Of a stretch of 64,000 nt of DNA, positions 18,309 through 27,182 are shown in pieces. How positions within the stretch are numbered: position 1 is the first letter of the stretch; the number at the start of each line of letters is the position of its first letter. Where the stretch lies: positions 1,612,001 through 1,676,000 of the forward strand of contig NZ_CP033932.1 of assembly GCF_003815975.1 (NCBI RefSeq), in the 5' to 3' direction. Source of the DNA: Chryseobacterium bernardetii. Lineage in GTDB: Bacteria > Bacteroidota > Bacteroidia > Flavobacteriales > Weeksellaceae. The position numbers and the translations under genes were made by a program. The notes beneath the pieces are model-generated. The model saw only the letters and a program-made list of their open reading frames with translations, ran no database searches and had not been told where the DNA came from.

Positions 18309-19526
18309 ATGAATAAAAAAACAATTAAGTATGTAACAACCGCGCTTTTATCCCTTTTTTTAGCGGGTATGGTAGCCTCTTGCCAAAATGATGATGAAGT
18401 GGCAGCAGTTCCTACAGATCCGGAAGTAATTCCTCCTTCATTTAAATTAGATACCGCGTATACCATTGAACGTTTCAGAGTATTGAGTATTCCTACCAAT
18501 ATTTCCGGAAAAGTTACCTGGAGCATTAAAGACTCAATTATTTCCGAAAATGCTGAGCTGGAATTTATCAGTACAAAGGCCGCTACTTATCCTTTGACAT
18601 TAAAGGTGGGAGCTAATAAAGTATTTCAATCCAAAATTGTAGTAACTAAAGAAGCAGGAACCTTTAGTAAATATATCTCCAAAGTATTTGATTTTCGTCC
18701 GGCCGTTGGCCAGTTCACAAATGAGATTCCTGAATATGAATTAGGCAATACCGAAGCAGATATGCTTAAGAAAGTGAACGGATATCTTGTAGGATCTAAT
18801 CCATCAATGGTAAGCCTTGGCGGATATGGAGGTTATGTTGTATTTGGTTTCGATCATACCATCCCTAATCTTGAAGGGAGAGACTTTAAGGTGTTAGGAA
18901 ATGCATTCTTTGGAAACTCTGCCAATGACCCCCGCTCCGGAAACTGTGAACCGGGAATTATAATGGTAGCCTATGATAAAAACAAAAATGGAAAACCCGA
19001 TGATGACGAATGGTATGAAATTGCAGGGAGTGAATATTTTAAAAATGAAACACTGAAAAATTACAATATTACCTATTTCAAACCTGATGAAAATAAAACC
19101 CCTGTTCCGGGAAATGATAGCTGGCAGACCGATGTAGAATACATCAAATGGCAGGATAATATCGGGAATGCAGGATTTAAAACAAAAATGGCCTTCCATA
19201 CACAAAGCTATTATCCATTATGGTTATCAGGTGCTTCTTATAGCTTTTCAGGAACCAGGCTTAAAGATAATTATTACGATCAGAGCGGGACAGGAAACTA
19301 TTGGGTAGGAAAGTCTTATGACTTTGGTTATGCAGATAATGCTCCGAATAATGATGAAGCATCCAATATTGACATTTCCTGGGCTGTTGACCAAAACGGA
19401 AAATATGTAAGACTTCCGGGTATCGATTTCGTGAAGGTTTATACTGGTGTAAACCAGGAAGCAGGATGGCTGGGTGAAGTATCCACAGAAGTAGCAGGAG
19501 CTTACGATTTACATTTCAAAAAATAA
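18309..19526 (+). CDS. Large surface lipoprotein of the B12 locus
   Basis: 405 residues with lipobox LAGMVASC (Cys25). The N-terminal part is PKD-like (Ig-fold, around GKVTWSIKDSIISENAELEF). The larger C-terminal part contains GGYGGYVVFGFDHTIPN, GNAFFGNSANDPRSGNCEPG and an acidic, calcium-loop-like KNKNGKPDDDEWYEIAGS. This kind of cell-surface lipoprotein is common in Bacteroidota B12-uptake operons. A relation to the accessory B12-binding protein BtuH is possible but I cannot show it. It sits 15 bases after the BtuG-like gene and 25 bases before the T9SS propeller. Confidence 0.75.
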   Translation: MNKKTIKYVTTALLSLFLAGMVASCQNDDEVAAVPTDPEVIPPSFKLDTAYTIERFRVLSIPTNISGKVTWSIKDSIISENAELEFISTKAATYPLTLKVGANKVFQSKIVVTKEAGTFSKYISKVFDFRPAVGQFTNEIPEYELGNTEADMLKKVNGYLVGSNPSMVSLGGYGGYVVFGFDHTIPNLEGRDFKVLGNAFFGNSANDPRSGNCEPGIIMVAYDKNKNGKPDDDEWYEIAGSEYFKNETLKNYNITYFKPDENKTPVPGNDSWQTDVEYIKWQDNIGNAGFKTKMAFHTQSYYPLWLSGASYSFSGTRLKDNYYDQSGTGNYWVGKSYDFGYADNAPNNDEASNIDISWAVDQNGKYVRLPGIDFVKVYTGVNQEAGWLGEVSTEVAGAYDLHFKK

Positions 19527-19551
19527 TACGTAACATATAAAATAAGTAAGA

Positions 19552-21792
19552 ATGAAAAAGTTTTATCTTTTTACCATACTTTTTCTGTTCGCATTTTTCA
19601 CAAATGCCCAGATAAAAGTACAAGGAGTGCCCCGGAATGATATTTCGGTAAATACTCCTTTAACAATCACCAATACTACTGCCAATATCAGTTTTTCAGA
19701 TATTCAGTATTGGGTAGGAACCGGTTCCAATCAGGCAGCATTTGTAGTACAATGGAATGACAGCAAGAATCCTGATGCTCTGGTATGGGGATTCAGATGG
19801 GACGGAAATGCTACAGGAGAAGATATGCTAAAGGCAATTGCTAAAGCAGACCACAGATTCTTTAGCCTGCTGTATCCGGGAACTCCATACGGAACAGCTG
19901 TAGGTGGGCTTGGGTTTGATCTGAACGGGCAGGATTCCAACGCACTTATTAAGAATGGTAATGCAACATATCCGTTGTATCCTGTAAATGGTATTGTAAC
20001 AACTACAGCTTATGACTTTGATGATTACACCGCAAAAGATGTAAATGACCACTGGAAATCAGGATGGAATGATGGGTTCTGGTCTTATTTGGTGAAAGAT
20101 CCGGCAGATCCTGATTTTTCTTCTTCAGGTTCCGGATCTACAGGACGTATTCTTCAAAACGGATCATGGGATGTATGGAATTACAGCCCTGCTTTTCAAA
20201 CTCCTCCCATAGCTACTTTAACACCAGTTTCCCCTTATGTTGGTACTACCAATTTTACCAATGGATTTTTTATGGTCAATGAAGACTGGTTCGGGCATGG
20301 CAATGGTTCTGTTAATTTTATTGATAACAATGGGCAGATTAACTATCGTGCTTACAGCAGTGTAAATAATAACCATGCCTTTGGGGCTACTACATCACAC
20401 GGAACAATTTATGGAGATAAATTCTATTTTGTTTCCAAACAGGCTGCTGATGGTGGAGATACCCAGTATACACCAGGTGGGAGATTGGTAGTGGCCAATG
20501 CAAAAACTTTACAGAAAATTGCAACATTTAATACTATTGGAACTGCAGACGGAAGATCATTCCTTGGGGTTAATGAACATAAAGGATATATCGGAACCTC
20601 TAAAGGAATCTATTTATTTGATATTGATAATCTGCAGATAGGAGGATTGATCAACGGAACAGGTACAGCACAGATTGGAAATATGATCCGTACTTCAAAA
20701 TATGTTTTTGCAGTAAATCAAACGGCAGGAATTCAGATTATAGATCCCAATACGGATGCAATTATTAATACTATTGCAGGTTCTTTCCATTCTATTGTTC
20801 AGGCTAAAGACGGAAGTATCTGGGCTATTCAGAGCCAGAAACTGGCCAATATTGATCCTGCAACTTTTGCAGTTCAATACTATAACATTCCAACTTCAAC
20901 CTATTCAGGTTCATGGGGAGCCTGGAATGCAGGAAGCTTCACAGCAAGTAATACAGAGAATACATTGTATTGGATGAAAGCAGGAAATCAGATCGCAAAA
21001 TTTGATGTTACCGGAAAAGTATTTAATGAAACATTTATTACACTACCGGGACAGACGGGAACTTATAAACAAATTCCTTACGGCGCGGCATTACGTGTAA
21101 ATCCGGCTAATGGAAATCTTGTTGCCAATACTACAGAAAGCGGATTTGGCGCTCATTTCCAGAAAAACTGGATTCACACCTTTAATGCAAGCGGTACTCT
21201 TATTGATACCAAGGTCCTGAATGATTATTATTGGTTTCCTTCAGTAGCAGTTTTCCCGGATAATACAGCCCCGGTAATAAGCAATACATTCCCGTCACAG
21301 GTTACAGCATCCGGTATTACTGCTATTGACCTGAAAACATTGGTTTCTGACGAAGACAGTTTTGGATCTTCTATTGTAAAGACTATTAAATCAAATAGCA
21401 ACCCGTCCGTTGTTTATGCTGATATCAACGTTAATGAAGAACTGGTACTTACTCCGGTAGGTTCTGGAACAGCTGATATTGTAATCAGTTTCAACTCAAA
21501 TGGAAAAGTGGTGGAAAGAGCACTTAAAGTGACCAGTATTACTTCTACATTAGCAACAGCAGAGGTAAAAAAGATAGAATTCAGCATTTATCCAAACCCT
21601 GTTACAGATCTTCTGTATATCAAAACACAGGAAAAAGTGGTAAATGTAGCTCTTTATGATGTTTCAGGTAAACTTCTTAATATCCAGTACAACAACGGGC
21701 AGGTAAATGTAAGTATGCTGCCAAAAGGAATGTACATTCTAAAAGCAACAACCGATAAAGCTGTATACCAGCAAAAACTGATTAAAAATTAA
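19552..21792 (+). CDS. T9SS-anchored DUF5074-type beta-propeller protein of the B12 locus
   Basis: 746 residues. A cleavable signal (ending FTNAQ) leads into an N-terminal domain with a GTGSNQAAFVVQWND start. The middle (about residues 230-590) has propeller repeats such as NGFFMVNEDWFGHGNGSVNF, SFLGVNEHKGYIGTSKGIYLF and GSIWAIQSQKLANIDP. The end is a type A T9SS sorting domain (FSIYPNPVTDLLYIKT to YILKATTDKAVYQQKLIKN). It is the last gene of the riboswitch operon and is followed by a terminator. It probably presents a second, T9SS-exported corrinoid-binding propeller on the cell surface (inference). Confidence 0.82.
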   Translation: MKKFYLFTILFLFAFFTNAQIKVQGVPRNDISVNTPLTITNTTANISFSDIQYWVGTGSNQAAFVVQWNDSKNPDALVWGFRWDGNATGEDMLKAIAKADHRFFSLLYPGTPYGTAVGGLGFDLNGQDSNALIKNGNATYPLYPVNGIVTTTAYDFDDYTAKDVNDHWKSGWNDGFWSYLVKDPADPDFSSSGSGSTGRILQNGSWDVWNYSPAFQTPPIATLTPVSPYVGTTNFTNGFFMVNEDWFGHGNGSVNFIDNNGQINYRAYSSVNNNHAFGATTSHGTIYGDKFYFVSKQAADGGDTQYTPGGRLVVANAKTLQKIATFNTIGTADGRSFLGVNEHKGYIGTSKGIYLFDIDNLQIGGLINGTGTAQIGNMIRTSKYVFAVNQTAGIQIIDPNTDAIINTIAGSFHSIVQAKDGSIWAIQSQKLANIDPATFAVQYYNIPTSTYSGSWGAWNAGSFTASNTENTLYWMKAGNQIAKFDVTGKVFNETFITLPGQTGTYKQIPYGAALRVNPANGNLVANTTESGFGAHFQKNWIHTFNASGTLIDTKVLNDYYWFPSVAVFPDNTAPVISNTFPSQVTASGITAIDLKTLVSDEDSFGSSIVKTIKSNSNPSVVYADINVNEELVLTPVGSGTADIVISFNSNGKVVERALKVTSITSTLATAEVKKIEFSIYPNPVTDLLYIKTQEKVVNVALYDVSGKLLNIQYNNGQVNVSMLPKGMYILKATTDKAVYQQKLIKN

Positions 21793-21823
21793 TTTTAGCA
21801 TAGCTAATTTTTGTTTCACTCTG

Positions 21824-21852
21824 ATCCGGCCCAGAAATTGGCCGGGTTTTTT
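21824..21852 (+). terminator. Rho-independent terminator after the B12 operon
   Basis: CCGGCC (21826-21831) pairs with GGCCGG (21840-21845), followed by a run of six T after one G. Confidence 0.9.
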
Positions 21853-22050
21853 GTGGCAAAACCGAACGTTTTTTTGTACTATCAGAAAAAATGATAAAAA
21901 TTTTATGTCTTTTATTCAAAAGCTTATAGAGTATTTGTGATAAAAAATCAAGACTTGAACCCGTTTCGGTATTGAGGCTGTAGAATGCATGTAGAGTGCC
22001 TGAAGGGCGATGAATACTATAACTGTTGTATCTAAGATGTACCTGTTTTT
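21853..22050. other. Intergenic spacer
   Basis: Remainder of the 307-base space between the B12 operon and the secreted protein at 22100. Apart from the terminator before it and the promoter after it I see no gene or structured element. Confidence 0.4.
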
Positions 22051-22082
22051 TTGGAATTCGGGATGCTGAAAATATACTTTTG
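22051..22082 (+). promoter_or_regulatory. Bacteroidota-type promoter of the secreted protein gene
   Basis: TTG (22051-22053), 21 bases, then TACTTTTG (22075-22082), matching TAnnTTTG. The start codon is 17 bases further on. Confidence 0.6.
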
Positions 22083-22099
22083 CTACAAAATCAAACCAA

Positions 22100-23461
22100 A
22101 TGAAATACAGAAAAAATTATTTATTACCCTTGATATTCTTTGTGAATATTTTGTTCTCTCAGGTAGGTATAGGTACGGCCAACCCCAGAGGTGCGTTAGA
22201 CATCAATAAAGAAACCATCAACAATATGGGGTTGGTTCTTCCTACCAATGCAGATCCTAAAAACATGATTAACCCCAAAGGTGGCGATGTTGCCATAGGA
22301 ACTATTATGTATGATTCCACATTAAGCTGTGTGAGAGTGTTCAAACCTACAGGATGGTCCAATTGTCTCTGTGATCAATGTGGCCCGACACCCAATCCTG
22401 TTTTTACTTTAGACTGTTCCAGTGGGACTCTTAGCGGTACTTTCACCGCAGGAACCCAAGCAAACGGTACGAAAATCATTAATTATACTAATGCAACAGG
22501 ACAGTCTTATTCTGCCATATCAGTTGCCTCTTCAGGAGTTTCAGGGCTTATAGCTTCATCTTCTGCGGGAATCCTGGCTAACGGAAGTGGAAGCATCTCT
22601 CTTAGTATCTCAGGAAATCCAGCTTCTTCAGGGATTGCGTCATTTACAATCAATATCGCAGGTCAGTCCTGTAGTTTTTCTGTCAATGTAAATGCAGGCG
22701 TGATTCCTAAAAGAGTCATCTTATCTTTAGGAGGTGGAATGTATACTCCTAATCCTGGAAATACAACAGCACCTACAACAATATTACAGTCATCAGCAAA
22801 TTTTGGTCCTACGGGAACTGTTCCATCACAGGGATTTGACATTAAAACTGTAGGCACAGCAGCTGGAAATCTTGCTACAAATATAGCCACATACAATCCA
22901 TACATAATTATTTTCACATGGGATTATTCTTCTAATGCGGCAGATGCGGTAGCTCTCAAAAATTATTTGGATAAAGGTGGAAGAGCAATGATTTTCTTAC
23001 AGCAGGCACAACCTAACCAATTATTGAATCAGATATTTGGGGGAACCACTACCAATAATGCTGCTACCGGAACCGGCCTTGTAAAGCCGATAGCCAATCT
23101 CAGCCATCCTGTCCTTAATGGTCCATTTGGAGATGCAAGAGGAAAGCTGGTAGGAGATGATAATGATGATTCCAGCTCTTATACCAATGCGAATATCAAC
23201 AGTTCTAATGTCGATATTTTATCTACAAATAATGGGCAAGTTGTGGGTTTTGTCCATAAAACCTATAAGCTATTCTTCTGGGGTGATGGCGGATTTCCTC
23301 TTGGAGCAGTAAATAATACCTCTACAGTATCCTATCCGGCAGGGATAGATGCTTCCGGCAAACCTATTCCAAAAACTAATTTCGGTATCGGTACATCATC
23401 TTCATCAGCTGTGTACAACAGTATTTTATATGCCAATGCCATAGCTTGGATGATGCAGTAA
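22100..23461 (+). CDS. Secreted protein with VGIGT-type N terminus and amidotransferase-like C domain
   Basis: 453 residues. The signal peptide ends near NILFSQ and is followed by VGIGTANPRGALDINKE, a block common at the start of flavobacterial surface proteins. A Cys-rich linker (SNCLCDQCGP) and a Ser/Gly-rich beta domain (about residues 97-200) follow. The C-terminal half (VILSLGGGMYTPNP; PYIIIFTWDY; NYLDKGGRAMIFLQQ; KTYKLFFWGDGGF) looks like an alpha/beta fold of the class I amidotransferase/ThuA type, but no catalytic Cys-His pair is obvious. No T9SS tail is seen. Function unknown. A terminator lies about 105 bases downstream. Confidence 0.7.
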   Translation: MKYRKNYLLPLIFFVNILFSQVGIGTANPRGALDINKETINNMGLVLPTNADPKNMINPKGGDVAIGTIMYDSTLSCVRVFKPTGWSNCLCDQCGPTPNPVFTLDCSSGTLSGTFTAGTQANGTKIINYTNATGQSYSAISVASSGVSGLIASSSAGILANGSGSISLSISGNPASSGIASFTINIAGQSCSFSVNVNAGVIPKRVILSLGGGMYTPNPGNTTAPTTILQSSANFGPTGTVPSQGFDIKTVGTAAGNLATNIATYNPYIIIFTWDYSSNAADAVALKNYLDKGGRAMIFLQQAQPNQLLNQIFGGTTTNNAATGTGLVKPIANLSHPVLNGPFGDARGKLVGDDNDDSSSYTNANINSSNVDILSTNNGQVVGFVHKTYKLFFWGDGGFPLGAVNNTSTVSYPAGIDASGKPIPKTNFGIGTSSSSAVYNSILYANAIAWMMQ

Positions 23462-23566
23462 ATAAAGATTAACATTCCTATTAATATTTGTTTGGAGCAC
23501 TGGAAATCTTAAAACAGTTTTGGTTTAACATTACAAGTCTATTTTAAATTTGTATACAAGTGCAGA

Positions 23567-23597
23567 TAAGGCGGGTTTTATTACCTGCCTTATTTTT
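23567..23597 (+). terminator. Rho-independent terminator, plus strand
   Basis: A 10-bp stem with one G-U pair (23567-23576 with 23583-23592) and then five T. It ends transcription from the gene at 22100-23461. Confidence 0.8.
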
Positions 23598-23714
23598 GTA
23601 TTGTTTTTCAATAGACTTTTTACAACTCTATATAAATATTTATGTAGAGCTTCGGCCTGCTAATCAATGTGTTTTCATGTGTTGAGCTTTGGTGGTTATT
23701 TTAAATAGAATGAT

Positions 23715-23747
23715 AAAAAAAAGCGGCAGGCTTAAAAAGCCTGCCGC
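23715..23747 (-). terminator. Rho-independent terminator, minus strand
   Basis: A perfect 10-bp GC-rich stem (23723-23732 with 23738-23747), followed on the minus strand by eight T (complement of 23715-23722). It ends the T9SS protein gene at 23768. The convergent terminators at 23567 and here fill most of this 306-base gap. Confidence 0.9.
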
Positions 23748-23767
23748 CCTCTGGCATGTTTAATTAT

Positions 23768-24547
23768 TTATTTAAGTAAAACCTTACTTGAATGCGTTTT
23801 CCCATCCTTCGTCCGAAGTTTTATAATGTAAAGCCCTTCAGGCTGGTTGGTTTCAAATGTATTGGAATTTAATTTGGTACGGAATACCTCTTTTCCTGAA
23901 GTGTTGATAAGAGTAACCTCTGATCCTTCCACCTTTAGATTTTTATCCAGAGTAACCTGACCATTTTGACCGTAGGCCATAAAACTGATGAAAGGATCTC
24001 TGTACTGGTATCCGTAATATACTCTAAACTCACCTCCTAAACTTAGTAATCCACCGTTTACATTAATTTTAATACGGTCGTAAGGTTTATTCATGGTAAG
24101 CTCAATTTCACCTTTGCTTGGATCACCAGCCCCAAGCTTTAAAATGTCATTGTTTAGATTTTGGTAATCGTTGTTGGAAACATCTCCGTTGAAGGTCTCA
24201 ATAGACACACCTCCTAATACCTGAGCACTTAGAGGAGTTCCGTTAGAACCAATCCCGATAACCAATTTGTTAGTGTAAGCACTGTTAGGGAAAATTAATG
24301 TCTGTTCAGTACGGGCCAGTAAACCGATGGATACCTGTAGAACAGAGTAATCACTCTCGTTAGGACCAACTGCGTTCATTGGATTTAACACTCCGCAGCC
24401 TATACATACGCCATAAACCTGATTCGCTTGAGCATTTGCATAATATTTTACAATTTGTGCAAATGACATGTTGCTTGCCAGAAATAATAAAGAAGCAAAA
24501 ACAGCCGTCTTAATACTGCGTGAACTCAATAATAAATTAGTTTTCAT
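23768..24547 (-). CDS. T9SS-secreted protein, tandem paralogue 1
   Basis: 259 residues: a signal peptide (cleavage after NMSFAQ), a unique central domain and a type A T9SS sorting domain (VEGSEVTLINTSGKEVFRTK to HSSKVLLK). The central part has a GVCIGCGVLNPMNAVGPNESDYS block and a GEIELTMNKPYDRIKINVNG block that recur in the neighbour at 24737-25507. Two Cys (CIGC) in the first block could form a disulfide or metal site. The shared domain between the signal and the sorting domain has no function that I recognise. It has its own terminators on both sides, so it is transcribed separately from its paralogue. Confidence 0.8.
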   Translation of the reverse strand: MKTNLLLSSRSIKTAVFASLLFLASNMSFAQIVKYYANAQANQVYGVCIGCGVLNPMNAVGPNESDYSVLQVSIGLLARTEQTLIFPNSAYTNKLVIGIGSNGTPLSAQVLGGVSIETFNGDVSNNDYQNLNNDILKLGAGDPSKGEIELTMNKPYDRIKINVNGGLLSLGGEFRVYYGYQYRDPFISFMAYGQNGQVTLDKNLKVEGSEVTLINTSGKEVFRTKLNSNTFETNQPEGLYIIKLRTKDGKTHSSKVLLK

Positions 24548-24691
24548 ATATAAAAATTTTGATTTTTAGTTTTTTGTAAATTTATAAATAAAATAATTAT
24601 GTTAAATAATTTATTTCAGTTTTTTGTGATTTAATTGAAATTCGCTTTAATAAATTATTATTTTTAACTATTAATCAATGCTTTTATTTAT

Positions 24692-24721
24692 AAAAAACGG
24701 CAGTCTTTATAAAGATTGCCG
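24692..24721 (-). terminator. Rho-independent terminator, minus strand
   Basis: A near-perfect 12-bp stem (24698-24709 with 24710-24721) followed on the minus strand by six T. It ends the gene at 24737-25507 and separates the two paralogues. Confidence 0.85.
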
Positions 24722-24736
24722 CTTGCGATGTACTAT

Positions 24737-25507
24737 TTATTGAATAATGATTTTCTTGGAATATGTTTTTCCTTCCTTAGTCTGAAGGTTCATAATGTAA
24801 ATTCCACCAGGCTGGTTAGGGGTAAATGTATTGCTTCTTAGCTTAGAGCGGTAAACCTCTTTCCCCAAAGTATTCATTAATGAAACTTCAGAACCTTCTA
24901 CACTCACATTTCCACTAAGGGTTACCTGTCCATTTTGACTGTGGGCCAGCAGTTGAATTAACGGATCCTGATAAGCATAATAGATTCTGAATCCGCCTCC
25001 AAGGCTCAATACACCTCCGGTTAATCCAATTCTTATTCCGTCATATGGTTTCGTAGGTTTAAACTCTACTGTACCCCTGTTAGGTGTGGCTCCCAGTTTT
25101 AAGAGACTTATGTCTATTGTCCTGCGGTCTTCATTAGAAGTACCACCGTTCATTGTTTCAAGAGTTACACCGCTTAATAACTGTACAGATAAAGGGATAT
25201 TATCTGTTCCGATTCCTACAACAAGTCTTGTGTCAGCTCTAAGATCTGGAAAAATTAAAGTCTGTTGAATGCCACCTAATAAAGCTGTTCCCAATACCAT
25301 TGTAGAATAATCATCCTCATTGCCTCCCACCGCATTTAATGGATTATCTACACGGCAACCAAGACAAGCTACACCAAACACGCCAGAGCTCTGTGCATGA
25401 GCATAGATTCTGTTCTGCCCAAATAGAAACTGAGTAGAAAATAAGCATAATGCAACTAATGCTGCTTTAAAAGAGGATTTATCTCTCAGAAGTAAATTAA
25501 ATTTCAT
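24737..25507 (-). CDS. T9SS-secreted protein, tandem paralogue 2
   Basis: 256 residues with a signal peptide (ending STQFLFGQ) and a type A T9SS sorting domain (VEGSEVSLMNTLGKEVYRSK to TYSKKIIIQ). The layout is the same as in the neighbour at 23768-24547: GVACLGCRVDNPLNAVGGNEDDYS, LVVGIGTDNIPLSVQLLSG and GTVEFKPTKPYDGIRIGLTGG. The CxxC position is kept (CLGC). The pair arose by tandem duplication. On the minus strand a TAnnTTTG-like element lies upstream (complement of 25536-25543) without a clear -33 partner. Function is unknown; surface binding or adhesion is plausible for T9SS cargo. Confidence 0.8.
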   Translation of the reverse strand: MKFNLLLRDKSSFKAALVALCLFSTQFLFGQNRIYAHAQSSGVFGVACLGCRVDNPLNAVGGNEDDYSTMVLGTALLGGIQQTLIFPDLRADTRLVVGIGTDNIPLSVQLLSGVTLETMNGGTSNEDRRTIDISLLKLGATPNRGTVEFKPTKPYDGIRIGLTGGVLSLGGGFRIYYAYQDPLIQLLAHSQNGQVTLSGNVSVEGSEVSLMNTLGKEVYRSKLRSNTFTPNQPGGIYIMNLQTKEGKTYSKKIIIQ

Positions 25508-25788
25508 GTTATTATTTTTTTGATGAATGTTTTATCAAATTTAAGGATTAAAAGAGGAAGCAGAAAGTAGTATTTCCATTTTTGGTGATATTTTTAATGA
25601 AATTTAATATTCCTCAAAATGATAATAACAGATGCTCCTGTTTCAATAAGAATAATAATGATATTTAAAAACTATTGAAATAAATAAGATTGTGGGTAAA
25701 AGCTGAACATATAAAAGTAAGTAGGAATTGTAATGAATTGCTGATAAATACATGTTGTTATTCATATATTCAGATTCCTTGGAATATG
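25508..25788. other. Intergenic region ahead of the insertion sequence
   Basis: AT-rich spacer. It contains a possible -7 element of the minus-strand T9SS gene (CAAATTTA at 25536-25543, read on the minus strand). I see no gene. Confidence 0.4.
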
Positions 25789-25796
25789 CATAATTG
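25789..25796. repeat. Target site duplication, left copy
   Basis: CATAATTG, repeated exactly at 27183-27190 on the other side of the element. Confidence 0.9.
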
Positions 25797-25818
25797 GGCT
25801 CAGTCTCAAAAGTTGGGG
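25797..25818 (+). repeat. Left terminal inverted repeat of the IS
   Basis: 22 bases matching the complement of 27161-27182 at 18 positions; the inner 12 bases (CAAAAGTTGGGG) are identical. The TTG of the transposase promoter lies inside it. Confidence 0.9.
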
Positions 25819-25843
25819 GGAATGTTAAGTAGTTTTATCTTTG
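25813..25843 (+). promoter_or_regulatory. Promoter of the IS transposase
   Basis: TTG (25813-25815), 20 bases, then TATCTTTG (25836-25843), fitting TAnnTTTG. The ATG at 25848 is only 4 bases beyond the -7 element, so the mRNA would have almost no leader. Confidence 0.6.
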
Positions 25844-25847
25844 CATC

Positions 25848-26201
25848 ATGTTAAGCGATCACGACCTTCTTAAATTATTACTTCCGGAATTTTTAGTAGA
25901 GCACTTTGATATCCTCAAAGCAGAAACTCATGATGCAGAACTTCATATTTATTTTGAAGAAAGAAACAGTATTCCCCATGAATTTAAAGAAAGGAGACTT
26001 GAATCCAAGGGCTTTTTACCTGAAATCATTGTAGATGATTATCCATTACGGGGTAAAATCGTAAAGCTCCATGTTAAAAGAAGGAGATGGACAGATAAAT
26101 CCTCCGGTGAGATCCTTCAGAGAGACTGGCAGCTTGTAGCGAAAGGCACACGGATGACAAAGGATTTGGCAGTCTTCTTAAAAAAAATTAGCAGACACTA
26201 A
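25848..26201 (+). CDS. IS transposase, N-terminal region (ISAon1-like, first frame)
   Basis: 117 residues, matching the separately annotated N-terminal region protein of ISAon1-type transposases (HDLLKLLLPEFLVEHFDI; VKLHVKRRRWTD). It carries no catalytic residues; it should supply DNA binding. It ends just after a run of eight A (26180-26187), where the second frame becomes open, so ribosomal or transcriptional slippage could join the two parts. The start is fixed by the promoter 4 bases upstream and by good alignment from the first residue. Confidence 0.85.
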   Translation: MLSDHDLLKLLLPEFLVEHFDILKAETHDAELHIYFEERNSIPHEFKERRLESKGFLPEIIVDDYPLRGKIVKLHVKRRRWTDKSSGEILQRDWQLVAKGTRMTKDLAVFLKKISRH

Positions 26202-27159
26202 AGCTCTTCCCCTAAAAGTTATAGCAGAATTTTTCGGGATCAAAGGCAAGACCTTCCAGAGGCAATACAAGAATAATCTCAGCGAATATCATAGCTGGGA
26301 ACAAAAACCGCACGCAGAGGACTGGATCATTTACCCTGAAAATGTCTCAGCCTCCTTATCTTTAGACGAAGTAGCATTATCTGATGGAGAACTTTATACC
26401 GTTCTTACCTCCAAAAAAGCAAAAGGGAGAAAAGGAAGTATTGTTGCTATGATAAAAGGTACCCAGAGTGATTTTGTCATCACACATCTTTTGAAGATCA
26501 GCAGAAAACTTCGGATGAAGGTAAACGAAATTACATTGGATATGGCGGGTTCCATGAAGCGTATTGCCCAACGCTGCTTTCCTGATGCAGTACAGGTTAT
26601 TGATCGTTTTCATGTTCAGAAGCTGTCCATAGAGGCCCTTCAGGAGATCAGGATCAGGCATCGCTGGGAAGCCATTGAAATGGAAAACAATCCTTTTAAC
26701 AGTCACTCAGCTGAAACAGAAGTTTTTGCAAATGGAGATACCCGGAAACAGCTCTTGGTAAGAAGCAGGTATTTACTATATAAAAGCCGTGAGAAATGGA
26801 CTCTGTCCCAGAAACAAAGAGCTTCGATCCTTTTTACCCAGTATCCTGATCTGGAACAGGCATATGAATTGACTGATGGACTTAGAAAAATTTATAACCA
26901 GAATATTTCGAAATCTGTAGCCATGACTAAACTGGCCCATTGGTTTAGAAATGTGGAAGAAGCAGAGTTTAAATCTTTTTCTACCTTAAGAAAAACAATA
27001 ATGAATCATTATAGAAATATTCTCAACTACTTTGATCAAAGAAGCACCAATGCTGCTGCTGAATCTTTCAATGCGAAAATAAAAAACTTCAGAATGCAGC
27101 TCAGAGGAGTAAAAGACAGAACCTTTTTTATCTTCAGATTAGCTAAACTTTTTGCCTAG
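26182..27159 (+). CDS. IS transposase, catalytic region (ISL3-like DDE, second frame)
   Basis: The frame opens right after a stop at 26179-26181 and runs 325 codons; the first ATG is only at 26449. Residues before that ATG (IAEFFGIKGKTFQRQYKNN and the LSLDEVALSDGE segment with the first catalytic Asp) are clearly part of the protein. Production therefore needs a shift from the first frame at the A8 run. The second Asp is in QVIDRFHVQKL and the Glu in NAAAESFNAKIKNF, giving a DDE set. It ends 2 bases before the right inverted repeat. Confidence 0.85.
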   Translation, partial: KKLADTKALPLKVIAEFFGIKGKTFQRQYKNNLSEYHSWEQKPHAEDWIIYPENVSASLSLDEVALSDGELYTVLTSKKAKGRKGSIVAMIKGTQSDFVITHLLKISRKLRMKVNEITLDMAGSMKRIAQRCFPDAVQVIDRFHVQKLSIEALQEIRIRHRWEAIEMENNPFNSHSAETEVFANGDTRKQLLVRSRYLLYKSREKWTLSQKQRASILFTQYPDLEQAYELTDGLRKIYNQNISKSVAMTKLAHWFRNVEEAEFKSFSTLRKTIMNHYRNILNYFDQRSTNAAAESFNAKIKNFRMQLRGVKDRTFFIFRLAKLFA

Positions 27160-27160
27160 T

Positions 27161-27182
27161 CCCCAACTTTTGCGCTTGATCC
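27161..27182 (-). repeat. Right terminal inverted repeat of the IS
   Basis: Counterpart of 25797-25818 on the opposite strand; 18 of 22 bases agree. Confidence 0.9.

Larger units (their letters stand above)
25797..27182 (+). mobile_element. Insertion sequence, ISL3/ISAon1-like, complete
   Basis: A 1386-base element bounded by 22-bp imperfect inverted repeats (18 of 22 identical) and a perfect 8-bp direct repeat CATAATTG. Eight-base target duplication is the rule for the ISL3 family. It encodes a transposase in two overlapping frames. The perfect target duplication and intact ends indicate a recent insertion. The family name is based on the transposase pattern and target-site length, not on a search. 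Confidence 0.9.
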
